This document shows, one piece after another, positions 28,344 to 37,430 of a DNA stretch of 64,000 nt. The stretch spans positions 452,918-516,917 of the forward strand of contig JAHJNN010000008.1 of NCBI GenBank assembly GCA_018820765.1, written 5' to 3'. Made by a program: the position numbers and the translations under genes. Numbering within the stretch: position 1 is the first letter of the stretch; each line of letters opens with the position of its first letter. Origin of the DNA: Gammaproteobacteria bacterium (GTDB lineage: Bacteria; Pseudomonadota; Gammaproteobacteria; Burkholderiales; Thiobacillaceae). The notes under the pieces were generated by a model, which ran no database searches, had not been told where the DNA came from, and saw only the letters and a program-made list of their open reading frames with translations.

Positions 28344-30883
28344 CCCTGTCTCCAGGTGTCGAAATCGAACGCACATTCGCGCAAGTACTGCAGCGCCAGG
28401 TATTTGAACTGACCTTCGCGCTGGCCGCGCGCCAGCGTGTGCTGTTTGAAGGCGTCGCCTACGCCGGGGCGCAGGATCGTAATCACCGGCGCATGCAGAC
28501 GGCCGCTCGCGCGCTTGTCGCGATATTCGATGTTGCGGCTGGCGAGCGCGCGGTCGAGCGCTTCGGCGAGCATATCCGCATCGCACGTCCCCCCGGGTTC
28601 CAGGTACAACCGATAGCGGCTGGCGGATTCGTCGGCCAGCAGCAGATAGAAGGCGGCGTGGTGCGCCGCTTCGAGTTCGCGCATTGCATCGATCACCTGG
28701 CCTTCATAGAGCTTCTCGCCGGTGATGCTGGTCACGCCGCGGCCCTTCTGCACGAACCTGAGAAGCGGCGTGGCAGCAAGGCGGCCGTCGACTATGACCA
28801 GGTCGTTCATGAAATAGCGGTACAGCCCAGATGCGGTGGTAACAACCACGTAGTACAGGGGGCCATCCACCAGTTCGTGCAAGCCGAGAAAGTCCAGCCG
28901 GCCCGCGTCCCAAGCAGCCTGTTCGACGAATTCGTAATAGTGCTGGTCTAGCAGCGGCAGGCCGGTGGCGTGCCCGGGCTCGAGCGTGAATGTGCCGCGA
29001 AACTCGGTCGACAGGTAGCCGATGTCGAACACGGTGCAGGCGGGCGGCAGATCGGAGGCGAGACGCCCGAGAGCGATGCCGCAACTTCCGCCCGTCCAGG
29101 TTGCCAAGAGTTGGAGATTCGGCCAGACGCTGGCGAAGGTGAGCGGTGCGGGCAGCGCCTGCAGCTTGGCCGCTCGCTTCGGCATGGGCTGGGTCGACGG
29201 CGCCAGCGCACGTTGCAGTTCCGGGGGAAAGTCGTCCCAGCCAGCGAAGCGCCCCGCTTCGACACCCTCGATCAGCGTGCCGCGATGTTCGTTGAGGATG
29301 GCCTGCATGCGCAGGAAGGACGAGGGGTTGGCTCCGGCGAGGTAGGCGAGGTCGGGGTGGCGCAAGGCAAGCTGGGCGAGGGTACGGTACTTGAGGTCGT
29401 AGTCGGCAATCGAAAACACTTCACTTGGTGCCACGTAACGTGCACGCATGAACGTCGGCATGCTGGCATAGAGCGTGCCCGACACTGACCCGATCGGCGC
29501 CCCTTGGGCAGTGCGATCTTCGACTGCACTGCCGACCAGCCCGAGCGCCGGGCCGCCGAAAGCCCGGGGGCAGGCACGGTACTGCAGCCAAGTATAGAGC
29601 CGCTGGCTACGCCGGTGCTGGCGCAGCGTTTCACGCAGCACTGGGATGGTCTTGGGTGTGCCGGTGGTGCCGCTGGTGAGCGCATAGAGCACCGGCAAGT
29701 CGGTGGTGAGTGCGGCCTCGCCAGCCATTTGTGCTTCGATGTAAGGCCTGAGACCGTCGTACTGCTGCACCGGCACGCGGGCACGATAAGTTTCAATGTC
29801 GCTGATCGCGGCAAAACCGTGTTCACGGCCGAAACGGCTGTCACGGTTGCGCCTGAGAATGGTCTGGAGGGCTTTGAGCTGCGCAGCTTCGGGGTTGCGC
29901 GCCAGCCGGGCGAACGGACGCCAGTCGCGCCAGCCGTAAAAGGCCATCAGGCCGCGCAAGGCAAGCCGGCGAAAACCGCTCGCGAGCGTAGGCAACGGTA
30001 TCGGATGTTTGTCGATTTGGGCGACGAAGGGGGTACGCAGCTGCGCCAGGAAACTCGCTGGATAGGCATGATTGGGCAGTCCGAGGTCGTCACTGTCGCG
30101 ATCGGACGGCAGGTAGCGCGTGCCGAACAGCACGTCCCAGACGATCAGATTGTTGCCGAAGTTGTTGTCCGATTCTTCGGGCTTGCGGGCGTGGTGCCAG
30201 CGGTGCAGCTCGGCGCTGCTGACCAACCAGTTGAGCCAGCCGAAGCGCATCCGGATGTTGCTGTGCTGGAAAAAACCGTTGACTGCATAGAAAACGAAAT
30301 ACAGCGCAATCACTTCGGCCCCCACGCCAAGCAGCATGAAGGGCAGGGTGTCGAAGGCCATCTGCAGCGCCTTTTCCAACGGATGAAAGCGACCGACGTT
30401 GAGCCAGTACAGGCGATCGGGAGAATGGTGGACGGCATGCAGCCGCCACAGCAGCGGGTAACGGTGCGCGGCGCGATGCAGCCAGTAGCGCAAAAAATCG
30501 GCAGCGAGCAGCATCAGCGCCACCTGCGCCCATACCGGCCAGGCATGCGGCCAGAGGATGCTGGTGGTCAGACCGGCCGCATGCAGCGGCTCGATCAGAA
30601 GCAGCACGAACAGCATGGCGACGCCGGGCGGCAGCAGCATCTGCACCAGGGTCATGTAGGCCAGATCGTTTGCCACCGTGGTGCGGTCGGGCTGCCAGGC
30701 GCGGCGGTGTGGGAAGTTCAATTCCAGCACCGTCACCAACGCCGCGCCGGCAAAGGCCGGGAGATACATTGCCCAGGGCAGGGCAATGCCCTGCGTGTGC
30801 AGGGCGTGGTACAGGCCCAGACAGAAGCCCATGGTTGCCGGGTAGATCAGCCAGGGGGCAAGCTTAGCGAACATGGCGAACAT
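28340..30883 (-). CDS. membrane fatty-acid-hydroxylase/sterol-desaturase domain fused to GH3 acyl-acid ligase
   Basis: 847 residues from the ATG at 30883 (30874 also possible). Residues 1-130 hold three to four membrane helices. The di-iron hydroxylase core carries all three histidine clusters: H136RAAH140, H149AVHH153 and H227RWHH231. From about 310 the protein becomes a GH3-family adenylating enzyme: SGTTGTPK (404-411), YLSTEFRG (623-630) and LYRYFMNDLV (687-696), with a C-terminal QFKYLAL. GH3 enzymes activate a carboxylic acid with ATP and join it to an amine such as an amino acid. No frame break separates the two parts. Overlaps the 4-TM gene upstream by 20 bp and the epimerase-like gene downstream by 4 bp. 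I infer that one protein oxidises and conjugates the same membrane acyl substrate. Confidence 0.85.
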   Translation of the reverse strand: MFAMFAKLAPWLIYPATMGFCLGLYHALHTQGIALPWAMYLPAFAGAALVTVLELNFPHRRAWQPDRTTVANDLAYMTLVQMLLPPGVAMLFVLLLIEPLHAAGLTTSILWPHAWPVWAQVALMLLAADFLRYWLHRAAHRYPLLWRLHAVHHSPDRLYWLNVGRFHPLEKALQMAFDTLPFMLLGVGAEVIALYFVFYAVNGFFQHSNIRMRFGWLNWLVSSAELHRWHHARKPEESDNNFGNNLIVWDVLFGTRYLPSDRDSDDLGLPNHAYPASFLAQLRTPFVAQIDKHPIPLPTLASGFRRLALRGLMAFYGWRDWRPFARLARNPEAAQLKALQTILRRNRDSRFGREHGFAAISDIETYRARVPVQQYDGLRPYIEAQMAGEAALTTDLPVLYALTSGTTGTPKTIPVLRETLRQHRRSQRLYTWLQYRACPRAFGGPALGLVGSAVEDRTAQGAPIGSVSGTLYASMPTFMRARYVAPSEVFSIADYDLKYRTLAQLALRHPDLAYLAGANPSSFLRMQAILNEHRGTLIEGVEAGRFAGWDDFPPELQRALAPSTQPMPKRAAKLQALPAPLTFASVWPNLQLLATWTGGSCGIALGRLASDLPPACTVFDIGYLSTEFRGTFTLEPGHATGLPLLDQHYYEFVEQAAWDAGRLDFLGLHELVDGPLYYVVVTTASGLYRYFMNDLVIVDGRLAATPLLRFVQKGRGVTSITGEKLYEGQVIDAMRELEAAHHAAFYLLLADESASRYRLYLEPGGTCDADMLAEALDRALASRNIEYRDKRASGRLHAPVITILRPGVGDAFKQHTLARGQREGQFKYLALQYLRECAFDFDTWRQG

Positions 30884-31292
30884 GATAGCGGGCAAGCAGC
30901 AGCAACCATGCGGCCAGCACCAGATGGAACAGGCTCGGCAGGGGGCGATCAAGCCATGGCGAGCCGGAATACAGGGTTTGTCCGAGCACCAGCCGCAACA
31001 GCATGCCCGTGAAGTACAGCGAGCCCAGCCAGGCCAGCCAGCGTCCGAGACGCGGGCGCGGCACGAGCACACCGCGTGCGAGCATTAGGTTCACGATGAC
31101 CATCGTCGCGGCTATCGCCAGTTGGGAAAGCAACAGGGCAGGATACGGCAGCACGCCACCGTGCCAGGCATCGAATCCGGGCAATGCCGGCACAATCTGC
31201 GAGAACGGCTGGGCAAGGATGCGCAGGCCAAACAGCAAAGTTAACCCCCACAGGGCGAGTGCGTAATGACGAAGTACGGACTCGCTGCGCAT
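30864..31292 (-). CDS. four-helix membrane protein of unknown function
   Basis: 142 residues with four hydrophobic stretches: about 9-28, 48-72, 85-104 and 120-136. An inter-helix loop (PGFDAWHGGVLPYPALLLS) is rich in Gly, Pro and His. The C-terminus is basic (ARYHVRHVR), suggesting an inside end. I do not recognise the family. It starts 2 bp after the N-acyltransferase stop and overlaps the fusion gene start, so it is part of the same operon and may anchor or carry the lipid substrate; this is inference. Confidence 0.6.
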   Translation of the reverse strand: MRSESVLRHYALALWGLTLLFGLRILAQPFSQIVPALPGFDAWHGGVLPYPALLLSQLAIAATMVIVNLMLARGVLVPRPRLGRWLAWLGSLYFTGMLLRLVLGQTLYSGSPWLDRPLPSLFHLVLAAWLLLLARYHVRHVR

Positions 31293-31294
31293 AT

Positions 31295-32458
31295 TCAGAG
31301 GCGGCGGAACGGCCCGTCGAGTTCGTCCATGTAATGGCCGATGGCGTCGGTCTCGCGTTCAAGAAAGCGGTCGACCGCCTGGCGGAATTCGGCGTTTTCC
31401 AGCCAGTGCCAGGAATGCGTGGCGGTGGGCACCAACCCGCGCGACAGCTTGTGCTCGCCCTGCGCGCCGCCTTCGAAGACTTTCAATCCCTTCGCGATCG
31501 CGTATTCGATGCCCTGCTGGTAGCAGGTTTCGAAATGCAGTCCGGGCACGTATTCCAGCGTGCCCCAGTGGCGGCCGTATAGCCGTTGGCTGTCCTTCAT
31601 GCAGAACGAGCAGGCGGTGGGCTCGCCGTCCTTGTCCGCAATGATGAGCAGCAGATTGCCCGGCATCGTCTCGCGCAGCGTCGCGAAAAAGGCGCGGTTG
31701 AGATGCGGATCGCTGCGGTGGCGGGCGTAGGTGTCGGCGTAGCAGCGATAGAAGAAATCCCAGTCGGCATCGGTGCTCTCCCTGCCTTCCACCCAGCGAA
31801 ACGTCACGCCCAGCGCGTTCAGCTTCTTTCTTTCCTGGCGAATCTTCTTGCGCTTGTCGTGCGTCATCGCGGCGAGGAAATCGTCGAAGCTGGCGTAGCC
31901 TTGGTTGAACCAGTGGAACTGGAAGCCGCTGCGATGCAATAGTTGAGTGGCCTGGAGCGTGGCATGATCCGGCTCGGTGGGAAACAGGATGTGGAACGAC
32001 GAGCAGTTCAAATCCTGGGTGAGCTTGAGCGCGGCCTGGATCAGTGCGGCGCGGTCGGCGTCGTTCCGTGCCAGCAGGCGCGGTCCGGGCACCGGCGAGA
32101 AGGGCACGCAGCACACCAGCTTGGGGTAGTAGTTGAGCCCGTAGCGGCGGTAGGCATCGGCCCAGGCCCAGTCGAACACGAACTCGCCCCAGGAATGGTG
32201 CTTGACGTAGAGCGGCATCGCGGCGTCGAGGCGGTCGCCGCGAAACAGCGCCAGGTGCACCGGCTCCCAGCCGATGTGGGCGCCGACGCAATCGGTGGTT
32301 TCCAGCGCATGCAGAAAGGCGTGCTGCACGAAGGGCGAATCGCCGGCCAGCGCGTTCCAGGCATCGCCGGACAGCTCCGAAATCCGCGGAACGACGCGGA
32401 TGACGGCTTCCGCATCGGGGGGCTTTGCTTCAAAATGCACGTTTTGGCGAGCTTCCAT
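31295..32458 (-). CDS. predicted N-acyltransferase (COG3146 / FemAB-like GNAT)
   Basis: 387 residues. Family features: DSPFVQHAFLHALE near the N-terminus, PLYVKHHSWGEFVFDWAWADAYRRYGLNYYPKL, MTHDKRKKIRQERKK, and GLHFETCYQQGIEYAIAKGLKVFEGGAQGEHKLSRG toward the end. These are hallmarks of the PF04339 group, related in fold to Fem peptidyltransferases; the biochemical role is not well established. It is first in the minus-strand operon. Its ATG lies only 12 bp from the divergent sucC ATG, so each promoter must lie within the other gene. Confidence 0.82.
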   Translation of the reverse strand: MEARQNVHFEAKPPDAEAVIRVVPRISELSGDAWNALAGDSPFVQHAFLHALETTDCVGAHIGWEPVHLALFRGDRLDAAMPLYVKHHSWGEFVFDWAWADAYRRYGLNYYPKLVCCVPFSPVPGPRLLARNDADRAALIQAALKLTQDLNCSSFHILFPTEPDHATLQATQLLHRSGFQFHWFNQGYASFDDFLAAMTHDKRKKIRQERKKLNALGVTFRWVEGRESTDADWDFFYRCYADTYARHRSDPHLNRAFFATLRETMPGNLLLIIADKDGEPTACSFCMKDSQRLYGRHWGTLEYVPGLHFETCYQQGIEYAIAKGLKVFEGGAQGEHKLSRGLVPTATHSWHWLENAEFRQAVDRFLERETDAIGHYMDELDGPFRRL

Positions 32459-32469
32459 CGAAAAAACAA

Positions 32470-33630
32470 ATGAACCTGCACGAATATCAGGCCAAACACA
32501 TACTGCGGTCGGGCAACATTAACACGCCGCGCGGCATCGCCGCAGCGAGTGCCGAGGCCGCGCTAGCAGCCGCCCGCGAACTGGGCGGGGAGGCCTGGGT
32601 GGTGAAGGCGCAGATCCACGCCGGCGGGCGCGGCAAGGCCGGCGGCGTCAAGGTGGTCAAGAGCCTGGACGAGGTGCGCGCGATGGCCGCCTCGCTGCTC
32701 GGCAAACCGCTGGTGACCAACCAGAACGCGCCCGACGGCCAGCCGGTGAATCAGGTGCTGGTGGAAGAAACACTGCCGATTGCGCGCGAGCTGTATCTGT
32801 CGCTGCTGGTGGATCGCGAAACCGAACGCGTCGCCATCGTCGCCTCCGCGGCCGGCGGCATGGATATCGAGGAAGTCGCCCATGCTACCCCGGAAAAAGT
32901 GCTCACCGAAACCTGCGATCCGCTGCTGGGCGTGCAGGATTTCCAGTGCCGCGCATTGGCCTTCGCGCTGGAGCTGACGGGCGAGGCCTACAAGGATTTC
33001 TGCCGCCTGCTGCCGCAGCTGTACCGCGTGTTCGTTTCCAATGATCTCTCCTTGCTCGAAATCAATCCGCTGGTGGTGACCGCCGACAACCGCGTGCTGC
33101 CGCTCGACTGCAAGATGAGCGTCGACGACAACGCGCTGTACCGCCGGAAAAGTCTGGCCGAGCTGCGCGACGATAGCCAGATCGACGCCAAGGAAGCCGC
33201 GGCCAACGCGGCCAACGTCAACTATGTCGCGCTCACCGGCAACATCGGCTGCATGGTCAACGGTGCGGGGCTGGCGATGGCGACGATGGACCTGATTCAA
33301 CTGGAGGGCGGCACGCCCGCCAACTTTCTCGATGTCGGCGGCGGCGCGACGCCCGAGACGGTGGCGCAGGGCTTCAAGATCATCCTGCTCGACCCCAACG
33401 TCAAAGCCGTGCTGATCAACATCTTCGGCGGCATCGTGCGCTGTGACGTGATCGCCGAAGGCATCATCCAGGCGGTGAAGGAGGTCGGCGTGAAAGTGCC
33501 GGTGATCGTGCGGCTGGAAGGCACCAACGCCGAGCTGGGCCGGAAATTATTGGCCGAATCGAAGCTGGCGATCCTCGCGGCCGCAAGCCTCACCGATGCC
33601 GCCAAACAGGCAGTGGAGCGTGCGCAATGA
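32470..33630 (+). CDS. sucC: succinyl-CoA ligase beta subunit
   Basis: TCA-cycle enzyme forming succinate and ATP or GTP from succinyl-CoA, with SucD. 386 residues. N-terminal ATP-grasp start [32 protein letters not shown], and the C-terminal domain with [17 protein letters not shown] and [16 protein letters not shown]. The ribosome site is weak (an A-rich stretch). The stop overlaps the sucD ATG. No sucAB genes are adjacent. Confidence 0.97.
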   Translation: MNLHEYQAKHILRSGNINTPRGIAAASAEAALAAARELGGEAWVVKAQIHAGGRGKAGGVKVVKSLDEVRAMAASLLGKPLVTNQNAPDGQPVNQVLVEETLPIARELYLSLLVDRETERVAIVASAAGGMDIEEVAHATPEKVLTETCDPLLGVQDFQCRALAFALELTGEAYKDFCRLLPQLYRVFVSNDLSLLEINPLVVTADNRVLPLDCKMSVDDNALYRRKSLAELRDDSQIDAKEAAANAANVNYVALTGNIGCMVNGAGLAMATMDLIQLEGGTPANFLDVGGGATPETVAQGFKIILLDPNVKAVLINIFGGIVRCDVIAEGIIQAVKEVGVKVPVIVRLEGTNAELGRKLLAESKLAILAAASLTDAAKQAVERAQ

Positions 33631-34502
33631 GCATCCTCGTCAACCAGAACACCAAGGTCATCTGCCAGGGCTTCACCGGCAAACAGGGCACGTTCCATTC
33701 CGAACAGGCGATCGCCTACGGCACCCGCATGGTCGGCGGCGTCACCCCCGGCAAGGACGGGCAGACGCATCTGAGCCTCCCCGTCTTCAACACCGTGCGC
33801 GACGCAGTGCGTCAGACCGGCGCCAACGCGACCATGATCTACGTGCCGGCCGCCTTCGCCGCCGACTCGATCCTGGAAGCGGCCGATGCGGGGATCGAGG
33901 TCATCGTCTGCATCACCGAGGGCATCCCGGTGCTGGACATGTTGAACGTCAAGGCCGCCTTGCGTGCCAACGGCGCCAAACTGATCGGCCCCAACTGCCC
34001 CGGCATCATCACCTCGGGCGAATGCAAGATCGGCATCATGCCCGGCGTCATCCACCAGAAAGGCAGGATCGGCATCGTCTCGCGCTCCGGCACGCTCACC
34101 TACGAAGCGGTGCACCAGACCACGCAGCTGGGGCTGGGGCAGTCGACCTGCGTCGGCATCGGCGGCGACCCGATCAAGGGACTGGATTTCATCGACTGCC
34201 TGGAAATGTTCGAGGCCGACCCACAGACCGAAGCGGTGATTCTGGTCGGCGAAATCGGCGGCAGCCGCGAAGAAGAGGCGGCCGAATTCATCCGCTCGAA
34301 CATGAAAAAGCCGGTCGCCGCCTACATCGCCGGCCGCACCGCGCCCAAGGGCAAGCGCATGGGGCACGCCGGCGCGATCATCGCCGGCGGTGCGGGGACG
34401 GCCGATGCGAAAATCCGCGCACTGGAGGTCGCCGGGGTGGTTGTCGCGCAGAGTCCGGCGGGGCTGGGGCAGGCGGTTCAATCGGCCTTGGCGGGGCAAT
34501 AA
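33627..34502 (+). CDS. sucD: succinyl-CoA ligase alpha subunit
   Basis: CoA-binding and phosphohistidine subunit of the same enzyme. 291 residues. The Rossmann segment [17 protein letters not shown] is followed by [20 protein letters not shown]. The [17 protein letters not shown] loop carries the phosphorylated histidine. The ATG overlaps the sucC stop by 4 bp. The PaiB-like gene follows after 2 bp. Confidence 0.97.
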   Translation: MSILVNQNTKVICQGFTGKQGTFHSEQAIAYGTRMVGGVTPGKDGQTHLSLPVFNTVRDAVRQTGANATMIYVPAAFAADSILEAADAGIEVIVCITEGIPVLDMLNVKAALRANGAKLIGPNCPGIITSGECKIGIMPGVIHQKGRIGIVSRSGTLTYEAVHQTTQLGLGQSTCVGIGGDPIKGLDFIDCLEMFEADPQTEAVILVGEIGGSREEEAAEFIRSNMKKPVAAYIAGRTAPKGKRMGHAGAIIAGGAGTADAKIRALEVAGVVVAQSPAGLGQAVQSALAGQ

Positions 34503-34504
34503 AG

Positions 34505-35107
34505 ATGTATATCCCGGAGCATTTCAAAGAAGAAAATCTTGAACGCATTGCGGCGCTTATCCGGGACAACGCTTTCGGGATGCTGATTACGGCGCCACAA
34601 GGGCAGCCTTTTGTCAGTCATTTACCCTTCCTGTTCGAGAGGTCAGGCGCACAGGGAAAACTGCTTGGCCACATGGCGCGTGCGAATCCGCACTGGCAGC
34701 ATTTTTCTGACGGCGCGGATGTGCTTGTGGTTTTTCATGGGCCGCATGCATACGTTTCCCCTTCGTGGTATGCATCCCCAGGCGTCCCGACATGGAATTA
34801 TGCGGTGGCCCATCTTCGCGGCAAGCCACGGCGCATAGAGACCGAATCCGAGCTTGAGGCTTTGTTGGAGCGGCAAACGCATGTTTATGAACAACACATG
34901 CCCAACCCGTGGAAGCCTAACCTTACGGGAGAGCGGCGCACAAAACTTCTCGGCATGATTGTGGGCTTCGAAATTGAAATTTCGGATATACAAGGGAAAT
35001 TCAAACTTGGCCAGAATCGCTCCGCAGAAGATCGGTTGCGCGTGATTGCGGAATTGAACAGTTCAACCAACCAAACAGAGGTTGCGGTTGCGAAACTCAT
35101 GTCTTGA
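34505..35107 (+). CDS. PaiB-like FMN-binding protein
   Basis: 200 residues starting MYIPEHFKEENLERIAALIRDN, the characteristic opening of the PaiB / FMN-binding negative regulator family (split-barrel flavin fold). VSHLPFLFER, GHMARANPHW, VVFHGPHAYVSPSWY and VPTWNYAVAHLRG are family segments. Bacillus PaiB was reported as a negative regulator of sporulation and protease genes; in proteobacteria the role is unclear. Codon usage is visibly more AT-rich than sucD or nadE, suggesting a later acquisition placed at the end of the sucCD transcript. Confidence 0.85.
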   Translation: MYIPEHFKEENLERIAALIRDNAFGMLITAPQGQPFVSHLPFLFERSGAQGKLLGHMARANPHWQHFSDGADVLVVFHGPHAYVSPSWYASPGVPTWNYAVAHLRGKPRRIETESELEALLERQTHVYEQHMPNPWKPNLTGERRTKLLGMIVGFEIEISDIQGKFKLGQNRSAEDRLRVIAELNSSTNQTEVAVAKLMS

Positions 35108-35188
35108 TCTTGAAGCGCTTGTGATCGCATCCGATAGCGACGGGGATTCCTTTGCGTTTTCTACTTCGTGGCTAAAACGGTTTTGCCG

Positions 35189-36796
35189 ATGAAACTCGCT
35201 CTTGCCCAACTCAATCTCACCGTCGGCGACATCGCCGGCAACGCGGCGCGGCTTCTGGCCGCGGCCCACGAGGCGCACGCCGCCGGGGCGGCGCTCTTGC
35301 TCACCCCCGAAATGTCGATCTGCGGTTATCCGGCCGAGGATCTGGTGCTGCGGCAGGACTTCACCGCGGCGTGCGAAGCCGCGGTGAAGAAACTGGCGGC
35401 CGACGCGCCGCCCGAGTTGGCGCTGATCGTCGGCTATCCCGAACGCGGCGACGGCGGACTGTTCAACGCCGCCGCGCTGATTCGAGGCGGCAAGGTCGAG
35501 GCGGTCTACCGCAAGCACCACCTGCCGAACTACTCGGTGTTCGACGAGCAGCGCGTATTCGACCGCGGCGACGCGCCCTGCGTGTTCGTCTGCGGCGGCG
35601 TGAAGTTCGGCCTCAACATCTGCGGCGACATCTGGGAAGAAGGGCCGGCCACCCGCGCCATGCAGGCCGGCGCCGACTGGCTGCTGGTGCCGAACGCGTC
35701 GCCTTACCACCTCAACAAGGAGCGCGAGCGCCTTGCCGTGGCGCGCGCGCGTCTCGCCGAGGCGGGTCTTCCGATTATTTACGCCAACCTGGTCGGCGGG
35801 CAGGACGAACTGGTGTTCGACGGTGCGTCGTTTGCGATCAATGCCGACGGCGACGTGGTGGCGCAGTGCCCTGCCTGGCAGGCCGGACTGTTCTATCTCG
35901 ACATCGAGGGCGGCATCTGCAGCGGCCCGCAGCACGTTCTGCCGGACGAGGACGCCGCCGTCTACGACGCGCTGGTGCTGGCGGTGCGCGACTACTTCGG
36001 CAAGAACGGCTTCAAGGGCGTGCATCTGGGCCTGTCGGGCGGCATCGATTCGGCGCTGACGCTGGCGATCGCAGTCGATGCGCTGGGCGCGGACAAGGTC
36101 CACGCGGTGATGATGCCGTCGGACTACACAGCAGGCATCAGCGTCGAAGACTCACGCGACATGGTGAAGCGGCTCGGCGTACGCTACTCGGAAATCGCCA
36201 TCAAACCGATATTCGATACTTTCGTGGCACAGCTCGCTGGCGAATTCGCCGGTCTGGCCGCCGACACCGCCGAAGAAAACCTGCAGGCGCGCACGCGCGG
36301 CACGCTGCTGATGGCGCTGTCCAACAAGTTCGGTACGCTGGTGCTGACCACCGGCAACAAGAGCGAAATGGCGGTTGGCTATGCCACGCTGTACGGTGAC
36401 ATGGCCGGCGGCTTCGGGGTGCTGAAGGACGTGGCGAAGACCCGCGTCTACCGGCTGGCGAATTACCGCAATCGTTCATCCCAGGTCATCCCGCAGCGCA
36501 TCATCGACCGCCCGCCCTCGGCCGAGCTGCGCCCCGACCAGACCGACCAGGACAGCCTGCCGCCCTACGACGTGCTCGACGCCATCCTCACCGCCTACGT
36601 CGAGCGCGACCTGTCGGCGCGCGACATCGTCGCGCAGGGATTCGACGCCGCCACGGTGAAAAAAGTCATCCGCCTGGTCGACCTCGCCGAATACAAACGC
36701 CGCCAGGCGCCGCCCGGACCCCGCATCACGCCGCGCAATTTCGGCAAGGACCGCCGTTACCCGATCACCTCGAAATACCGACCCGACCTCGCTTAG
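35189..36796 (+). CDS. nadE: glutamine-dependent NAD+ synthetase
   Basis: Last step of NAD synthesis: amidates nicotinic acid adenine dinucleotide. 535 residues, the two-domain form. The N-terminal nitrilase-like glutaminase has its triad regions in LLTPEMSICGYPAEDL, YRKHHLPNYSVF and LNICGDIWEEG. The C-terminal synthetase has GLSGGIDSALTLAIA (PPi loop), TTGNKSEMAVGYATLYGDMAGG and RPPSAELRPDQTDQDSLPPY. The ATG at 35189 fits the family start (MKLALAQLNLTVGD); a GTG at 35168 adds seven residues. nadC of the same pathway is at 42 kb. Confidence 0.96.
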   Translation: MKLALAQLNLTVGDIAGNAARLLAAAHEAHAAGAALLLTPEMSICGYPAEDLVLRQDFTAACEAAVKKLAADAPPELALIVGYPERGDGGLFNAAALIRGGKVEAVYRKHHLPNYSVFDEQRVFDRGDAPCVFVCGGVKFGLNICGDIWEEGPATRAMQAGADWLLVPNASPYHLNKERERLAVARARLAEAGLPIIYANLVGGQDELVFDGASFAINADGDVVAQCPAWQAGLFYLDIEGGICSGPQHVLPDEDAAVYDALVLAVRDYFGKNGFKGVHLGLSGGIDSALTLAIAVDALGADKVHAVMMPSDYTAGISVEDSRDMVKRLGVRYSEIAIKPIFDTFVAQLAGEFAGLAADTAEENLQARTRGTLLMALSNKFGTLVLTTGNKSEMAVGYATLYGDMAGGFGVLKDVAKTRVYRLANYRNRSSQVIPQRIIDRPPSAELRPDQTDQDSLPPYDVLDAILTAYVERDLSARDIVAQGFDAATVKKVIRLVDLAEYKRRQAPPGPRITPRNFGKDRRYPITSKYRPDLA

Positions 36797-36851
36797 CGAA
36801 ATGGAATGACATGATGCAGGATTACGCTCAGCGAGTTCTCCCTCACCCCAC

Positions 36852-36875
36852 CCCTCTCCCGCAAGCGGGCGAGGG
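36852..36875. repeat. CTCTCCCGC hairpin repeat between nadE and glnB
   Basis: CCCTC-T-CCCGC (36852-36862) pairs with GCGGG-C-GAGGG (36865-36875), preceded by a pyrimidine-rich CCCTCACCCCA stretch. This is a widely shared intergenic motif type in proteobacteria and may end nadE transcription. No T tract follows. Confidence 0.45.
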
Positions 36876-36902
36876 AGCGATCGCAATGCCAACCCCGATT
36901 AA

Positions 36903-37253
<351 letters not shown>

Positions 37254-37271
37254 TCACAGAAACAACCGGTG

Positions 37272-37400
37272 GGAGCGGCGCCCTCGCCGCGATTAGCGCC
37301 TGCTATCGCGGGGGAGCCATCGCGGCGAGGGCGCCGGTGCGTGGTTGTTGCCGACTTGTCGGCTTTACAACCACGGCCTACCCCTTGCGGGTGCTCCTAC
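37272..37400. repeat. palindromic repeat (GGAGCGGCGCCCTCGCCGCGAT family) carrying an inserted hairpin module
   Basis: Left arm 37272-37293 and right arm 37319-37336 (ATCGCGGCGAGGGCGCCG) are reverse complements. The right arm should continue directly into CTCCTAC, as in the 48.7 and 59.6 kb copies. Instead 57 bases (37337-37393) intervene before CTCCTAC (37394-37400). The extra piece contains GGTTGT-GCCG...CGGC-ACAACC, a hairpin seen again at 45.72 kb. Lies between glnB and the convergent bamD. Confidence 0.65.
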
Positions 37401-37430
37401 ATGTACCCCAGATTCACTCCGACTCCCGGA

